Below are positions 8,077-15,830 of a stretch of DNA of 15,926 nucleotides, one piece after another (the first letter of the stretch is position 1; each line of letters starts with the position of its first letter). The notes below the pieces were generated by a model. That model was given only the letters and a program-made list of their open reading frames with translations. It searched no databases and was not told the origin of the DNA. This stretch comes from Ruminococcus sp. UBA5884 (GTDB taxonomy: Bacteria; Bacillota; Clostridia; Oscillospirales; Ruminococcaceae). The stretch lies in assembly GCA_002431975.1 (NCBI GenBank), contig DJFA01000034.1, positions 6,865-22,790 of the forward strand, given 5' to 3'. The position numbers and the translations under genes are program-made.

Positions 8077-9456
8077 TTGAATAAAGTAAAAGTACCTAAT
8101 ACTGTCTCCTATATGATGACAGTTCCGAAAGATAAACAGGAAATAAAAACTCCTGAAGCCATTCTCTACAGACTCGGAAAAACAAAAGAACTTAAAGTTT
8201 CAGATGTTATACTCAGCAAACGTTCAAATCACCCTGTGGCTGTAATAGAATATAAGGGCAAAAAATATAATATCGAATTTTATACAGAAACTTTCACTAT
8301 CCCTAAGGGATATGTTTTTATGCATAAATTTGCCCCTGATGACCTCAAGGTTTTCCAGCAGGAATTTACCGGAGTCACAACTGTTATGAAGTATGACGAA
8401 AATCCTCTTGAATGTTATCATCTCCAGCTCAAATTCATGCAGTGCATTATTCCTAATATGGCTGGTGCGGTGGACTTCAATACTGAAAGAGTCCTCTCAG
8501 GCGTATGGCTCGGAATGGCTGCAATGTCAAATACTCTGCCAGCTCCTTATCATCTCTGTGCTGTAAGTGCAGTTTCTGAATCTCCTGAAAGCAAGACTGT
8601 CTGGATGCATACTCATGGCCTTAACAGATGCGGATTCTGCGAATTTGAAATAATCAATGCAGACAAGGAACGTGTAAACGAATGCGGAAATATTCTTACC
8701 TGCATAGTGAACAATATTCTCTGCTCCGGCTCTTTCCCTGACGAAAAACAGCCTTTCGATTTCGCTAACTTCTCAAAGCCTGAATATGAATTCAGAATTA
8801 CATGGCTCGACTATAAAACCGCTGTTGAAAGATATGACCCTAAGGTAGTAGGCGGAAAAAATGACCATCAGATAAGCCACAATATGTTCGTTGCCTCAGT
8901 ATTTGCATATATGTCTGAAAGCGATGAAAAAAATAATATCCTTACAGATATCAATGATATCCCTCTTGAACAGCTTAAAAATGCTGCCTGTGCCGTTCCT
9001 GCTCCTGAAAACAACAGAGCTTCACAGCTTGCAAGGGAAAGACTCGGTTTTCTCCGTGACGGCGTTAATCTCCATAACAAATCAAAGGCTCTTGTTAAAA
9101 TCTGTCTTGCATTCGACAAGGACGGCAGAAAAGCTATGGAATATGTCTGGATAAATCTTCACAGAATTGATAACGAGATGATTTACGGCGTTGTTGAAAC
9201 TCCTCCGGCATTCTCGGATTCCGTTAAGAAAGGCGATGCTATAAAAGTAGAAATATCAGCTCTTACTGATTGGATTCTTTATACTGAAAACTATCCGGTT
9301 ACCCCTGATACCTCATACCTCATAGTTGAAGAAATGGTTGCCTATAAACAGCATCTTCTCAATAAACCGGAAAATACTGAAAAATCTGAACAGCCTGAAC
9401 TCGCTTCCGCTGACGATATATCCGGTATCGATGATATAATTAAAAATATGGATTGA
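8077..9456 (+). CDS. Uncharacterised protein, possibly DUF4026/DUF2314-like
   Basis: This is a 459-residue soluble protein with no signal peptide or membrane helix. I recognise it only loosely. The C-terminal part (about 350-405), with AMEYVWINLHRID, then VVETPP, then KKGDAIKVEISALTDW, resembles DUF2314-type domains, and the overall layout resembles proteins labelled DUF4026. A central stretch reads WMHTHGLNRCGFCEFEI (177-191 and onward), where H178, H180, C185 and C188 could bind a metal; that is inference. The tail (from about 430) is acidic and probably disordered. The TTG start follows AGGAGG (8063-8068) with an 8-base gap, and its two T bases end a run of eight T. It has its own promoter, but no terminator separates it from gtrA, whose -35 box overlaps this stop codon. 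No function is proposed. Confidence 0.85.
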   Translation: MNKVKVPNTVSYMMTVPKDKQEIKTPEAILYRLGKTKELKVSDVILSKRSNHPVAVIEYKGKKYNIEFYTETFTIPKGYVFMHKFAPDDLKVFQQEFTGVTTVMKYDENPLECYHLQLKFMQCIIPNMAGAVDFNTERVLSGVWLGMAAMSNTLPAPYHLCAVSAVSESPESKTVWMHTHGLNRCGFCEFEIINADKERVNECGNILTCIVNNILCSGSFPDEKQPFDFANFSKPEYEFRITWLDYKTAVERYDPKVVGGKNDHQISHNMFVASVFAYMSESDEKNNILTDINDIPLEQLKNAACAVPAPENNRASQLARERLGFLRDGVNLHNKSKALVKICLAFDKDGRKAMEYVWINLHRIDNEMIYGVVETPPAFSDSVKKGDAIKVEISALTDWILYTENYPVTPDTSYLIVEEMVAYKQHLLNKPENTEKSEQPELASADDISGIDDIIKNMD

Positions 9457-9481
9457 CAAATATATTATATTTTGTTATACT
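9453..9481 (+). promoter_or_regulatory. Near-consensus promoter of the gtrA operon
   Basis: A perfect TTGACA (9453-9458), a 17-bp spacer and TATACT (9476-9481) are present, with an extended -10 TG at 9473-9474. The -35 box contains the TGA stop codon of the preceding gene (9454-9456), so the two units are packed with no room for a terminator. Transcription would start near 9488, giving a leader of about 110 bases. Confidence 0.88.
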
Positions 9482-9497
9482 ATACAAATAGGCTTTC

Positions 9498-9583
9498 ACT
9501 GAAACAGTTACGGTTTTAAGCGGCGGCGGAAAAATTACCGGTATCCCCGCATTTGTTTCAGTTTATCCGTTGAATTACCGGAT
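9498..9583 (+). promoter_or_regulatory. Structured 5' leader of gtrA, candidate cis-regulatory RNA
   Basis: An outer stem pairs ACTGAAACA (9498-9506) with TGTTTCAGT (9554-9562), enclosing about 47 bases rich in G and C for this genome. That interior includes GCGG (9520-9523) with CCGC (9547-9550) and the palindrome TACCGGTA (9536-9543). A second hairpin, ATCCG (9565-9569) with CGGAT (9579-9583), ends two bases before the GGAG ribosome site (9586-9589). AATTACCGG occurs twice (9533-9541 and 9573-9581), which could allow alternative pairings. I cannot match it to a known riboswitch class. The pairing is seen; a regulatory role is inferred. Confidence 0.45.
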
Positions 9584-9598
9584 TTGGAGTAATTTTTT

Positions 9599-10054
9599 AT
9601 GAAGGAATTGTTCGGCTGCATAAAAAACAAGGATTTCAAGGCTCTTTTCGCTGACCCGACTACAAACATCTTTATCCAGATGTTCAGATATCTGTTTGTC
9701 GGCGGAGGTGCTTTCATCGTTGACTGGGGTTCGCTCTTTGTATTCAAACAACTGGGCTGCGGTCTGTTTCTGGCAACCGCCCTCGCATTCGTCCTCGGTC
9801 TTACTGCTAACTATCTGCTCTCAAAGGCTTTCGTTTTCAAGGCTGAAAAAACAAAAGTCAATAATGCTGCGGAATTTGTTATCTATGCCGTAATCGGTGT
9901 TATAGGTCTTGGACTTACTGAGCTTCTTATGTTTATTCTTGCTGAAAAATTAATGATTCATTATCTTATCGCAAAAATTATTGCAGCAGCTATAGTTCTC
10001 GTCTGGAACTTTGTTGCCAGAAAACTCATTTTATACAGGAGTGATTCAAATTGA
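9599..10054 (+). CDS. GtrA family membrane protein
   Basis: This is a 151-residue integral membrane protein with four predicted helices (about 28-48, 54-74, 90-112 and 118-140). It follows the GtrA pattern: FRYLFVGGGAFIVDW at the first helix, ALAFVLGLTANYLLSKAFVF across the second, and VWNFVARKLILYR at the C-terminus. GtrA proteins are thought to flip polyprenyl-phosphate-linked sugars across the membrane for glycosylation of wall polymers, teichoic acids or lipopolysaccharide. GGAG (9586-9589) lies 9 bases before the ATG. The gene overlaps a flavoprotein gene by 4 bp. The usual partner glycosyltransferase (GT2/DPM1-like) is not next to it. The family call is sure; the cargo is unknown. Confidence 0.9.
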   Translation: MKELFGCIKNKDFKALFADPTTNIFIQMFRYLFVGGGAFIVDWGSLFVFKQLGCGLFLATALAFVLGLTANYLLSKAFVFKAEKTKVNNAAEFVIYAVIGVIGLGLTELLMFILAEKLMIHYLIAKIIAAAIVLVWNFVARKLILYRSDSN

Positions 10055-11616
10055 AGAAAAAAGTTGTTATAATAGGTGCAGGCCCTGCCGGTATTACTGC
10101 CGGTTATGAACTGCTGAAGCAGAAACCTGATGACTATGATGTCTATATCTATGAAGAAACTGACTCAATAGGCGGTATCTCAAAAACTGTAAAATATAAC
10201 GGAAACAGAATGGATATCGGCGGTCACCGCTTCTTCTCAAAAGATGACAGGGTTATGAAATGGTGGGACGATGTTATGCCTCGTCAGGGTAAACCGTCCT
10301 TCGATGACATAAAGCTTAAACGTGAAAAACCTCTCGTTCCGGGCGGCCCTGACCCTGAAAAAACTGACAGAGTTATGCTCGTAAGAAACAGAGTTTCAAG
10401 AATATATTATAAACATAAATTCTTTGATTATCCTGTAAGCCTTAAAAAACAGACTATTGTTAATATGGGATTCGCTACTACTGTAAAAGCCGGTTGCAGC
10501 TATCTTAAATCCACAGTTGCAAAAAAAGAAGAAAATTCTCTTGAGAATTTCTATATAAACCGTTTCGGAAAAACTCTTTATTCAATGTTCTTTGAAGGCT
10601 ATACCGAAAAACTCTGGGGCAGACACCCAAGGGAAATTTCTGCTGACTGGGGTTCTCAGCGTGTAAAAGGTCTTTCAATTTCTGCCGTTATAAAGGATAT
10701 GTTCTCAAAAATCGGCCCTAAAAAAGCTGACAGAAAAGTTGAAACTTCTCTTATTGAGGAATTTTATTATCCTAAGCTCGGCCCGGGTCAGCTCTGGGAA
10801 ACTGCTCTCAACGATTTCATTAATATGGGCGGAAAAGTCATTATGAATTCAAAGGTAACAAAAATTGTTACTGATAATCAGGGAAGCGTTAAAAGTATCG
10901 TTATTGACCATAACGGCACTCCTGAAACCATTGACGGCGATATATTCATTTCATCAATGCCTGTAAAAGACCTTGTAAACGGTATGAATGATGTTCCTGA
11001 TGATATGCTTAAAATTGCTAATGGTCTGCCGTACAGAGATTTCGTTACTGTCGGTCTGCTCGTTGACAAGCTTAACCTTAAAAATGAAACTGAAATCAGA
11101 ACTCTTGGAAATATCGTTCCGGACTGCTGGATTTATGTTCAGGATACAGGCGTAAAACTCGGAAGAATTCAGATATTCAACAACTGGTCACCTTATATGG
11201 TAAAAGATGCTGAACATACTGTCTGGATTGGTCTTGAGTATTTCTGCAATGAAGGCGACAGCTTCTGGAATATGGACGACAATAAATGTATCGCCTTTGC
11301 AATAAAGGAACTCATTTCAATGGGAGTAATCTCAGGCAAGGAAAATGTCAAGGACGCTCACCGTGAAAAAATCAAAAAAGCTTATCCGGCTTATTTCGAT
11401 ACATATGCTGAAATTGACAAGCTCATTGCTTACCTTAACAAATTCGGCAACCTTTACTGTGTCGGAAGAAACGGTCAGCACAGATATAACAATATGGACC
11501 ATTCAATGGCTACTTCTTTTGAAGCTGTAAAGAATATTATAAACGGTGTTCAGTCAAAGGATAACGTATGGAGCGTAAATACTGACAAGGAATACCATGA
11601 AACAAAAAGCAACTGA
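10051..11616 (+). CDS. FAD-dependent oxidoreductase, amine-oxidase/UDP-galactopyranose-mutase-like
   Basis: This is a 521-residue predicted flavoprotein. The N-terminal dinucleotide fold reads VVIIGAGPAG (5-14), with acidic E35/E36 at the end of the second strand to bind the FAD ribose. GGIS (41-44) and DIGGHRFFS (55-63) follow, a pattern shared by UDP-galactopyranose mutase, protoporphyrinogen oxidase and related enzymes. The C-terminal FAD loop is CVGRNGQHRYNNMDHSM (about 471-487). It is longer than classical UDP-galactopyranose mutase (about 370-390), so the exact reaction is open. The partner GtrA suggests work on sugar nucleotides or lipid-linked sugars. The TTG start overlaps the gtrA stop (TTGA), with AGGAG (10037-10041) 9 bases upstream; the next Met is at residue 54, beyond the GAGPAG motif, which supports TTG. 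Confidence 0.85.
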   Translation: MKKKVVIIGAGPAGITAGYELLKQKPDDYDVYIYEETDSIGGISKTVKYNGNRMDIGGHRFFSKDDRVMKWWDDVMPRQGKPSFDDIKLKREKPLVPGGPDPEKTDRVMLVRNRVSRIYYKHKFFDYPVSLKKQTIVNMGFATTVKAGCSYLKSTVAKKEENSLENFYINRFGKTLYSMFFEGYTEKLWGRHPREISADWGSQRVKGLSISAVIKDMFSKIGPKKADRKVETSLIEEFYYPKLGPGQLWETALNDFINMGGKVIMNSKVTKIVTDNQGSVKSIVIDHNGTPETIDGDIFISSMPVKDLVNGMNDVPDDMLKIANGLPYRDFVTVGLLVDKLNLKNETEIRTLGNIVPDCWIYVQDTGVKLGRIQIFNNWSPYMVKDAEHTVWIGLEYFCNEGDSFWNMDDNKCIAFAIKELISMGVISGKENVKDAHREKIKKAYPAYFDTYAEIDKLIAYLNKFGNLYCVGRNGQHRYNNMDHSMATSFEAVKNIINGVQSKDNVWSVNTDKEYHETKSN

Positions 11617-11626
11617 TAAATAAAAG

Positions 11627-11653
11627 AAACAGGCGGATTATTTCCGCCTGTTT
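11627..11653. other. Strong intergenic hairpin with a poor + strand U-tract
   Basis: A perfect 11-bp stem pairs 11627-11637 with 11643-11653 and has a 5-base TTATT loop. On the + strand only three T bases, themselves inside the stem, precede GCGTAAA, so termination should be weak. On the - strand the stem is followed by CTTTTATTT, a better tail, yet no - strand gene is nearby. It lies 10 bases after the oxidoreductase stop and just before the nfo ribosome site (11662-11666). It may be a partial terminator, or a site of RNA processing or stabilisation. Confidence 0.7.
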
Positions 11654-11677
11654 GCGTAAATGGAGGTATATTTTTTT

Positions 11678-12523
11678 ATGCTGATGATAGGCTGTCATCT
11701 CTCCGCTTCAGGAGGATTTACAAAAATGGCTCAGGACGCTGTCAGTATAAACGCTGATGTATTTCAGTTCTTTACCAGAAACCCAAGAGGTGGAAAGGCT
11801 AAAAATATCAGCTCTGATGATGTCATGGAATTTAAAAAAATCGCTCAGCAGAATAATTTCGGAAAAATTCTCGCTCATGCACCTTTTACCATGAATGCCT
11901 GTTCTGCCGAAAAAAACAAGCGTGATTTTGCTTCAATGGTCTTTAAGGACGACCTTGAACGAATGGAGCATATCCCCGGAAATTACTATAACTTTCACCC
12001 CGGAAGTCATGTGGGGCAGGGTTCTGAAAAGGGGATTCAGCTTATTGCCGATATGCTCAATGACTGCCTTTATTCTGAACAGTCAACTACTGTTCTGCTT
12101 GAAACTATGGCGGGAAAAGGCTCTGAAATCGGCGGCAGATTTGAAGAACTTTATTCAATTATAGATAAAGTAAAACTTAGCGATAAAATAGGTGTATGCC
12201 TTGATACCTGCCATATTTTTGACGGCGGATACGATATTGTAAACAATCTTGACGGCGTTCTTGATGAATTTGACAGAATAATCGGTCTTGACCGCCTTAA
12301 AGCAATTCATCTCAATGACAGCAAAAATCCTCTCGGAAGCCATAAGGACAGGCATGAACAGATTGGAAAAGGTTATATCGGCATTGATGCAATTACCGCA
12401 ATTATCAACAATCCACGTCTTAAAAATCTCCCGTTCTATCTTGAAACTCCTCAGGATTCACTTGACGGATATGGTCAGGAAATAAAACTCCTGAAATCTC
12501 TTTACAGGGAGCAGAATTTATGA
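11678..12523 (+). CDS. nfo: Deoxyribonuclease IV (AP endonuclease)
   Basis: This is a zinc-dependent endonuclease IV that cuts DNA 5' of abasic sites in base-excision repair. With 281 residues it fits the family. All nine metal ligands of E. coli Nfo have counterparts in the right order and spacing: H67 (AHAPFT), H107 (NFHPGS), E142 (LETMAGKG), D176 and H179 (LDTCHIFDGGYD), H211 (HLNDSK), D224 and H226 (DRHEQIG) and E256 (YLETP). It should be active. GGAGG (11662-11666) lies 11 bases before the ATG at 11678. An in-frame ATG at 11660 would overlap the ribosome site and is rejected; the ATG at 11684 is a poorer-spaced alternative. No promoter is visible in the gap, so transcription probably comes from the gtrA promoter by read-through of the hairpin. 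It overlaps the next gene by 4 bp. Confidence 0.95.
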   Translation: MLMIGCHLSASGGFTKMAQDAVSINADVFQFFTRNPRGGKAKNISSDDVMEFKKIAQQNNFGKILAHAPFTMNACSAEKNKRDFASMVFKDDLERMEHIPGNYYNFHPGSHVGQGSEKGIQLIADMLNDCLYSEQSTTVLLETMAGKGSEIGGRFEELYSIIDKVKLSDKIGVCLDTCHIFDGGYDIVNNLDGVLDEFDRIIGLDRLKAIHLNDSKNPLGSHKDRHEQIGKGYIGIDAITAIINNPRLKNLPFYLETPQDSLDGYGQEIKLLKSLYREQNL

Positions 12524-13425
12524 TGAGAATATCTGTAATCGGTTCAGGTGCTATGGGCTGTCTTTTCGGCAGTCTGCTTTCAGTTAAAAATGATGTTGTT
12601 ATAATCGGAAGAAATAAAAATACTGTTGATTTTATCAATAATCACGGCATTACAATCAATTCATCTGAAAAATTTTATCCGAAAGCAGCTTTAAATGGCA
12701 GCTTTTATGAAAAATCTGACCTTGCAGTCATTATGGTAAAAGCATATGATACTGCAAAGGCTCTTGAAAATAATAAAAAATTAATAGAAAATTCACAATA
12801 TATTCTTACTTTGCAGAATGGTCTTGGAAATGCTGAAAATATTCTTGAATTTGCTGAAAGAGATAAAATTTTTATCGGCACTACTGAACATAACAGTTCT
12901 GTTGAAAAAACAGGATATATCTGTCATGGCGGAAACGGTGCAACTATTATCGGCGGACTTTCCGGTTCAGCTGAAAAAATTGCTGATGTTTTTTCTGAAT
13001 GCGGCATATCTGCTAAAGCAAGCAATGATGTATTTAGGGTAATATGGAAAAAACTTTTGCTTAATGCAGCTGTTAATGCGGTTACTGCTGTTCTCGGAAT
13101 CCCTACCGGATTTATCGTGAAAAATAACAATGTTCTTGAAATATGTCAGAATCTTGTTTCAGAGGCTGTTAAAACCGCTGAATCCTGCAATCTTTCATTC
13201 AGTGCAGATGAAATAATGCAAAGCGTCAGAAATCTTTCACTTCGTCAGCCTCATGCATTTACTTCAATGTATTCCGATATCACCAATAACAGAAAAACTG
13301 AAATAGACAGCATAAACGGGGCAATAGTTTCAATAGCCGAAAAAAATAATATCAGCGTTCCGTTTAACAGAATGATTACTGATATGATTCATGCACTTGA
13401 AATGAAAGGAATTTCCGGAATATGA
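12520..13425 (+). CDS. panE: Ketopantoate reductase family (2-dehydropantoate 2-reductase)
   Basis: This is a predicted NADPH-dependent reductase of 301 residues (ApbA/PanE family), which turns 2-dehydropantoate into pantoate for pantothenate and coenzyme A. The Rossmann motif is GSGAMG (8-13). Further family marks are VKAYD (73-77), LQNGLGN (98-104), the catalytic lysine region WKKLLLNAAVNAVTA (176-190; K178 and N182 match E. coli K176 and N180), and SMYSDITNNRKTEIDSINGA (249-268; E261 matches E. coli E256). The full active-site set supports true reductase activity, though family members also reduce other 2-oxoacids. The ATG overlaps the nfo stop (ATGA), with AGGGAG (12506-12511) 8 bases upstream; a second ATG follows directly. 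No other pantothenate genes are nearby. Confidence 0.88.
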   Translation: MMRISVIGSGAMGCLFGSLLSVKNDVVIIGRNKNTVDFINNHGITINSSEKFYPKAALNGSFYEKSDLAVIMVKAYDTAKALENNKKLIENSQYILTLQNGLGNAENILEFAERDKIFIGTTEHNSSVEKTGYICHGGNGATIIGGLSGSAEKIADVFSECGISAKASNDVFRVIWKKLLLNAAVNAVTAVLGIPTGFIVKNNNVLEICQNLVSEAVKTAESCNLSFSADEIMQSVRNLSLRQPHAFTSMYSDITNNRKTEIDSINGAIVSIAEKNNISVPFNRMITDMIHALEMKGISGI

Positions 13426-14585
13426 AAAAAAATATTTTTTTATGCGTTTTTCTTTGTTTTTCCCTGATTGTCTGCAATATCAGCATATATGCTGCGGACG
13501 CTCTTCCGGCTGTTGTGGAGCAGAATACCTCCAAAATGGAACATATAAATGACCATGGTGCTGAATTTGTAGTTGACTATATTTCTGAATCATGGGACTA
13601 TAGCACCGTTGAGTCAATTCTTAATCAGGTTAAAACTCTTTCAGATGAGATATGTTCCGGCTGCGGAGATGATTATGAAAAAATATGTGCAATGGCTGAT
13701 TATGTCAGCAGCACTCTTTCATATGACCTTGATGCAAAACATAATGCTGTAACTTTTGATGTTATAAGCCTTGAAAATGTTCTTGAGAAAAAACGTACAA
13801 CCTGTGCCGGATTTTCAAATCTTTTTTCATCAATGTGCAATGCTCAGGGGCTTTACTGCGTAAATATCAGAGGTTCTGCTGTAAGTCCTTCTGATGGAAT
13901 TTATTCCTCAAATCTTGATGACGAAAACACAGTTATGAATCATGAATGGACTGCGGTTTACTATGATGCTGAACAAAGATGGATATATGTTGACTGCACA
14001 TGGGACTGCACCAATTATTATGAAAACAGCGAATTTCGCTATGGCGGCTCTGTCAGAACCACTTATCGTGATATATCACTGGAAAATATTTCAAAAGACC
14101 ATAAGGCTATAATAGTTGACCATCGTGAATTTTTTGATGCTCTGACAGTACTTGAAAAACCTTACTCTGAAACTGAACCTCCTCAGACTCAGGCGGAAAC
14201 TGCTGCTGAAACTCAGCCGCCTGTCAGTTCTGAAAATGTTCCGCAAACAGAGGCTTTTGCAGAAACAACAACTGCTGTTCAGTCTGAAACATCAGTTTTT
14301 TCCACAACTTTATCAGAAACATCTGTTTCAGAATCAGAAAAACAATCCGTTTATGTTTCAGATTCAGAAAAAAATGAGGTAACAGGTGCTGTTTCAGTTT
14401 CAGAGTCTGAAATATCATCAGAATCCACTGAAAAAATTACAGATACAGAGGAAAAAGCAGTTCAGACTGTCAGACAATCAGAAAAAAATAACAATAATAT
14501 AGTATTGCCTGTAGTTCTGATATCAGCATCAGTGATAATAATTATTGCAATCATTGTATTTGTAATTAAAAAGAAAATCAAATAA
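13422..14585 (+). CDS. Secreted, membrane-anchored transglutaminase-like protein
   Basis: The 387 residues begin with a signal peptide (1-25; KKN, a hydrophobic core, then IYA-AD). A transglutaminase-like papain-fold domain follows (about 70-200), with the Cys-His-Asp triad visible as TTCAGFSN (C128), NHEWTAVYY (H174) and YVDCTWD (D191). A long Ser/Thr/Glu-rich linker (about 248-355) leads to a C-terminal membrane helix (about 360-382) ending in KKKIK. The catalytic domain should therefore sit outside the cell on a flexible stalk. Bacterial members are often peptidases or amidases rather than cross-linkers. There is no LPXTG motif, so anchoring is by the helix. The ATG overlaps the panE-family stop (ATGA), with AAAGGA 11 bases upstream. 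It is the last gene of the operon, followed by a strong terminator. Confidence 0.88.
   Translation: MKKNIFLCVFLCFSLIVCNISIYAADALPAVVEQNTSKMEHINDHGAEFVVDYISESWDYSTVESILNQVKTLSDEICSGCGDDYEKICAMADYVSSTLSYDLDAKHNAVTFDVISLENVLEKKRTTCAGFSNLFSSMCNAQGLYCVNIRGSAVSPSDGIYSSNLDDENTVMNHEWTAVYYDAEQRWIYVDCTWDCTNYYENSEFRYGGSVRTTYRDISLENISKDHKAIIVDHREFFDALTVLEKPYSETEPPQTQAETAAETQPPVSSENVPQTEAFAETTTAVQSETSVFSTTLSETSVSESEKQSVYVSDSEKNEVTGAVSVSESEISSESTEKITDTEEKAVQTVRQSEKNNNNIVLPVVLISASVIIIIAIIVFVIKKKIK
14161..14480 (+). repeat. Low-complexity Ser/Thr/Glu linker coding tract
   Basis: The DNA is dominated by degenerate TCAGAAAC, TCAGAATCAGAAA and CAGAAAC units, encoding SET, SES and SEK repeats in the stalk of the transglutaminase-like protein. 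The units are imperfect and not in strict register. Length may vary between strains. Confidence 0.7.
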
Positions 14586-14601
14586 TGATATTAAAAATAA
14601 A

Positions 14602-14647
14602 AAATTCCGGTTCACTTCAGTGTGAAGTGAACCGGAATTTCTTTTTT
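14602..14647. terminator. Bidirectional intrinsic terminator between convergent genes
   Basis: A perfect 18-bp stem (14602-14619 with 14623-14640) has a GTG loop. On the + strand it is followed by CTTTTTT (14641-14647), and on the - strand by TTTATTTTTAA (14601 down to 14591). It sits between the stop at 14585 and the - strand stop at 14649, so it should end transcription from both sides. Confidence 0.95.
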
Positions 14648-14648
14648 A

Positions 14649-15830
14649 TCAGCTGTTTTTTACGTTTATTTCATGCTCCTGAGCATATTTTTCTGCTTCT
14701 GAACCAGATGGCGTTATTATCGTGAGATTTTCACAGCCGTCAAACGGATTTTTTCCGTATTCATCTTCAGCATCAACGATATTTGTGACACTTGCCGGAA
14801 TTTCAATGTTTTCAAGATTTGTGCAGCCTGCAAATGCTCCTGAGAAAATTGATTCCACATTTTCAGGGATAACTATTGATTTTATGCTTGAACAGCCACT
14901 GAATGCAGATGAGTAAATTGCATTTACTCCCTGAGGAATATTCACATTTTCAAGGCTTTCACAATTGAGAAATGTGTAACTTCCTATATATTGTATCGAA
15001 TCAGGAAGATTTATGGATTTAAGAGATTTGCAGTCCTGAAATGCTCTGTCTTCGACACTTTCGAGGTTGTCCGGCAAAGATATTTCTTCAAGTTTTTCGC
15101 AGCCGTTGAAGCAAGCTGTTCTGAGAGCCTTCATAGTGGAAGGAATTTCAACAGTTTTCAATGATGTGCATGATGAAAACGCTCCGGAGAGGATTTCTTC
15201 AACGCCTTCCTCAATTACAGCCTTTTCAAGAGCCTGACAGTTTGAAAACGCCGCACTTCCTATTTTCTGAACACTGGATTTTATTGTAACTTCTTTAAGA
15301 GTATCATTCTGATAAAATGCGTTAGGAGAAATATAATTTACATTATCAGGAATGGTAACACTTGCGTCAGAACCATTGTATTTGTAAAGACTTTTTCCTA
15401 AAATTACAAAATCATCGGTTTTTTCTGCAAGAAAAGCAGTTCCTTCAAATGCTTCATATCCTATTGAGATGACAGAATCAGGAATTTCAGCGTTCTTTAT
15501 AAAATCGCAGCCCTTAAAAGCATAGTTTTCTATGGCAACTACGGGTGTGCCGTCAATAGTATCAGGAATTTTAATGGATTCAGAATTTCCGGTATAGCCG
15601 GTTATTGAAATTCCGTTTTCAACAGATGCATATGAAAAGCCATCATCAGTAATGTTTGAATTTGAAGCAGAATCAGATGAGGAGCTGTCGCCTGAACCCA
15701 TAACAATATTTATAGCCGCAGAATCTGTACCGGAATTTTCAGTACTTTCAGAACTGCTGTTGTTTCCGTTGCAGCCATACATTGCAAAGGACATGACAAG
15801 AGCAGCCAGATATATTGCAATTTTTTTCAT
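14649..15830 (-). CDS. BspA-type leucine-rich-repeat surface lipoprotein
   Basis: The 393 residues open with a lipoprotein-like signal peptide (MKKIAIYLAALVMSFAMYG, then C20). The box before C20 is MYGC, not the ideal L-x-x-C form, so lipidation is likely but not certain. A Ser/Asn-rich linker (about 21-62) leads to about eleven leucine-rich repeats of the LRR_5/BspA type, each near 23 residues with the pattern AFxxCxxLxxVxIPxxVxxI, from about residue 100 to 372. A short tail ends in NVKNS. Such proteins are found on the cell surface and often bind host or matrix proteins or polysaccharides; the ligand here is unknown. The ATG at 15830 has GGAGGA (15846-15841) 10 bases upstream; an in-frame TTG at 15848 overlaps that site and is rejected. 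Confidence 0.9.
   Translation of the reverse strand: MKKIAIYLAALVMSFAMYGCNGNNSSSESTENSGTDSAAINIVMGSGDSSSSDSASNSNITDDGFSYASVENGISITGYTGNSESIKIPDTIDGTPVVAIENYAFKGCDFIKNAEIPDSVISIGYEAFEGTAFLAEKTDDFVILGKSLYKYNGSDASVTIPDNVNYISPNAFYQNDTLKEVTIKSSVQKIGSAAFSNCQALEKAVIEEGVEEILSGAFSSCTSLKTVEIPSTMKALRTACFNGCEKLEEISLPDNLESVEDRAFQDCKSLKSINLPDSIQYIGSYTFLNCESLENVNIPQGVNAIYSSAFSGCSSIKSIVIPENVESIFSGAFAGCTNLENIEIPASVTNIVDAEDEYGKNPFDGCENLTIITPSGSEAEKYAQEHEINVKNS
14720..15535 (-). repeat. Tandem leucine-rich-repeat coding units
   Basis: About eleven diverged units of roughly 69 bp encode the AFxxC repeats of the lipoprotein. Conserved protein marks are Ala-Phe, a Cys at position 5 in eight of the eleven units, and an Ile-Pro or Leu-Pro pair. 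The units with EGT, YQN and NPF-type starts are the most diverged. DNA identity between units is low, so recent expansion is unlikely. Confidence 0.8.

Noticed and set aside
9570..9602. A 10-codon leader peptide starting at TTG and ending TGA over the gtrA start
   Set aside because: No ribosome site precedes it and the codons show no regulatory run of any amino acid.
13425..13441. A8 and T7 runs in the first codons of the transglutaminase gene as a phase-variable switch
   Set aside because: Lys-rich signal peptides in AT-rich genomes commonly give such runs, the frame is intact, and one sequence cannot show variation.
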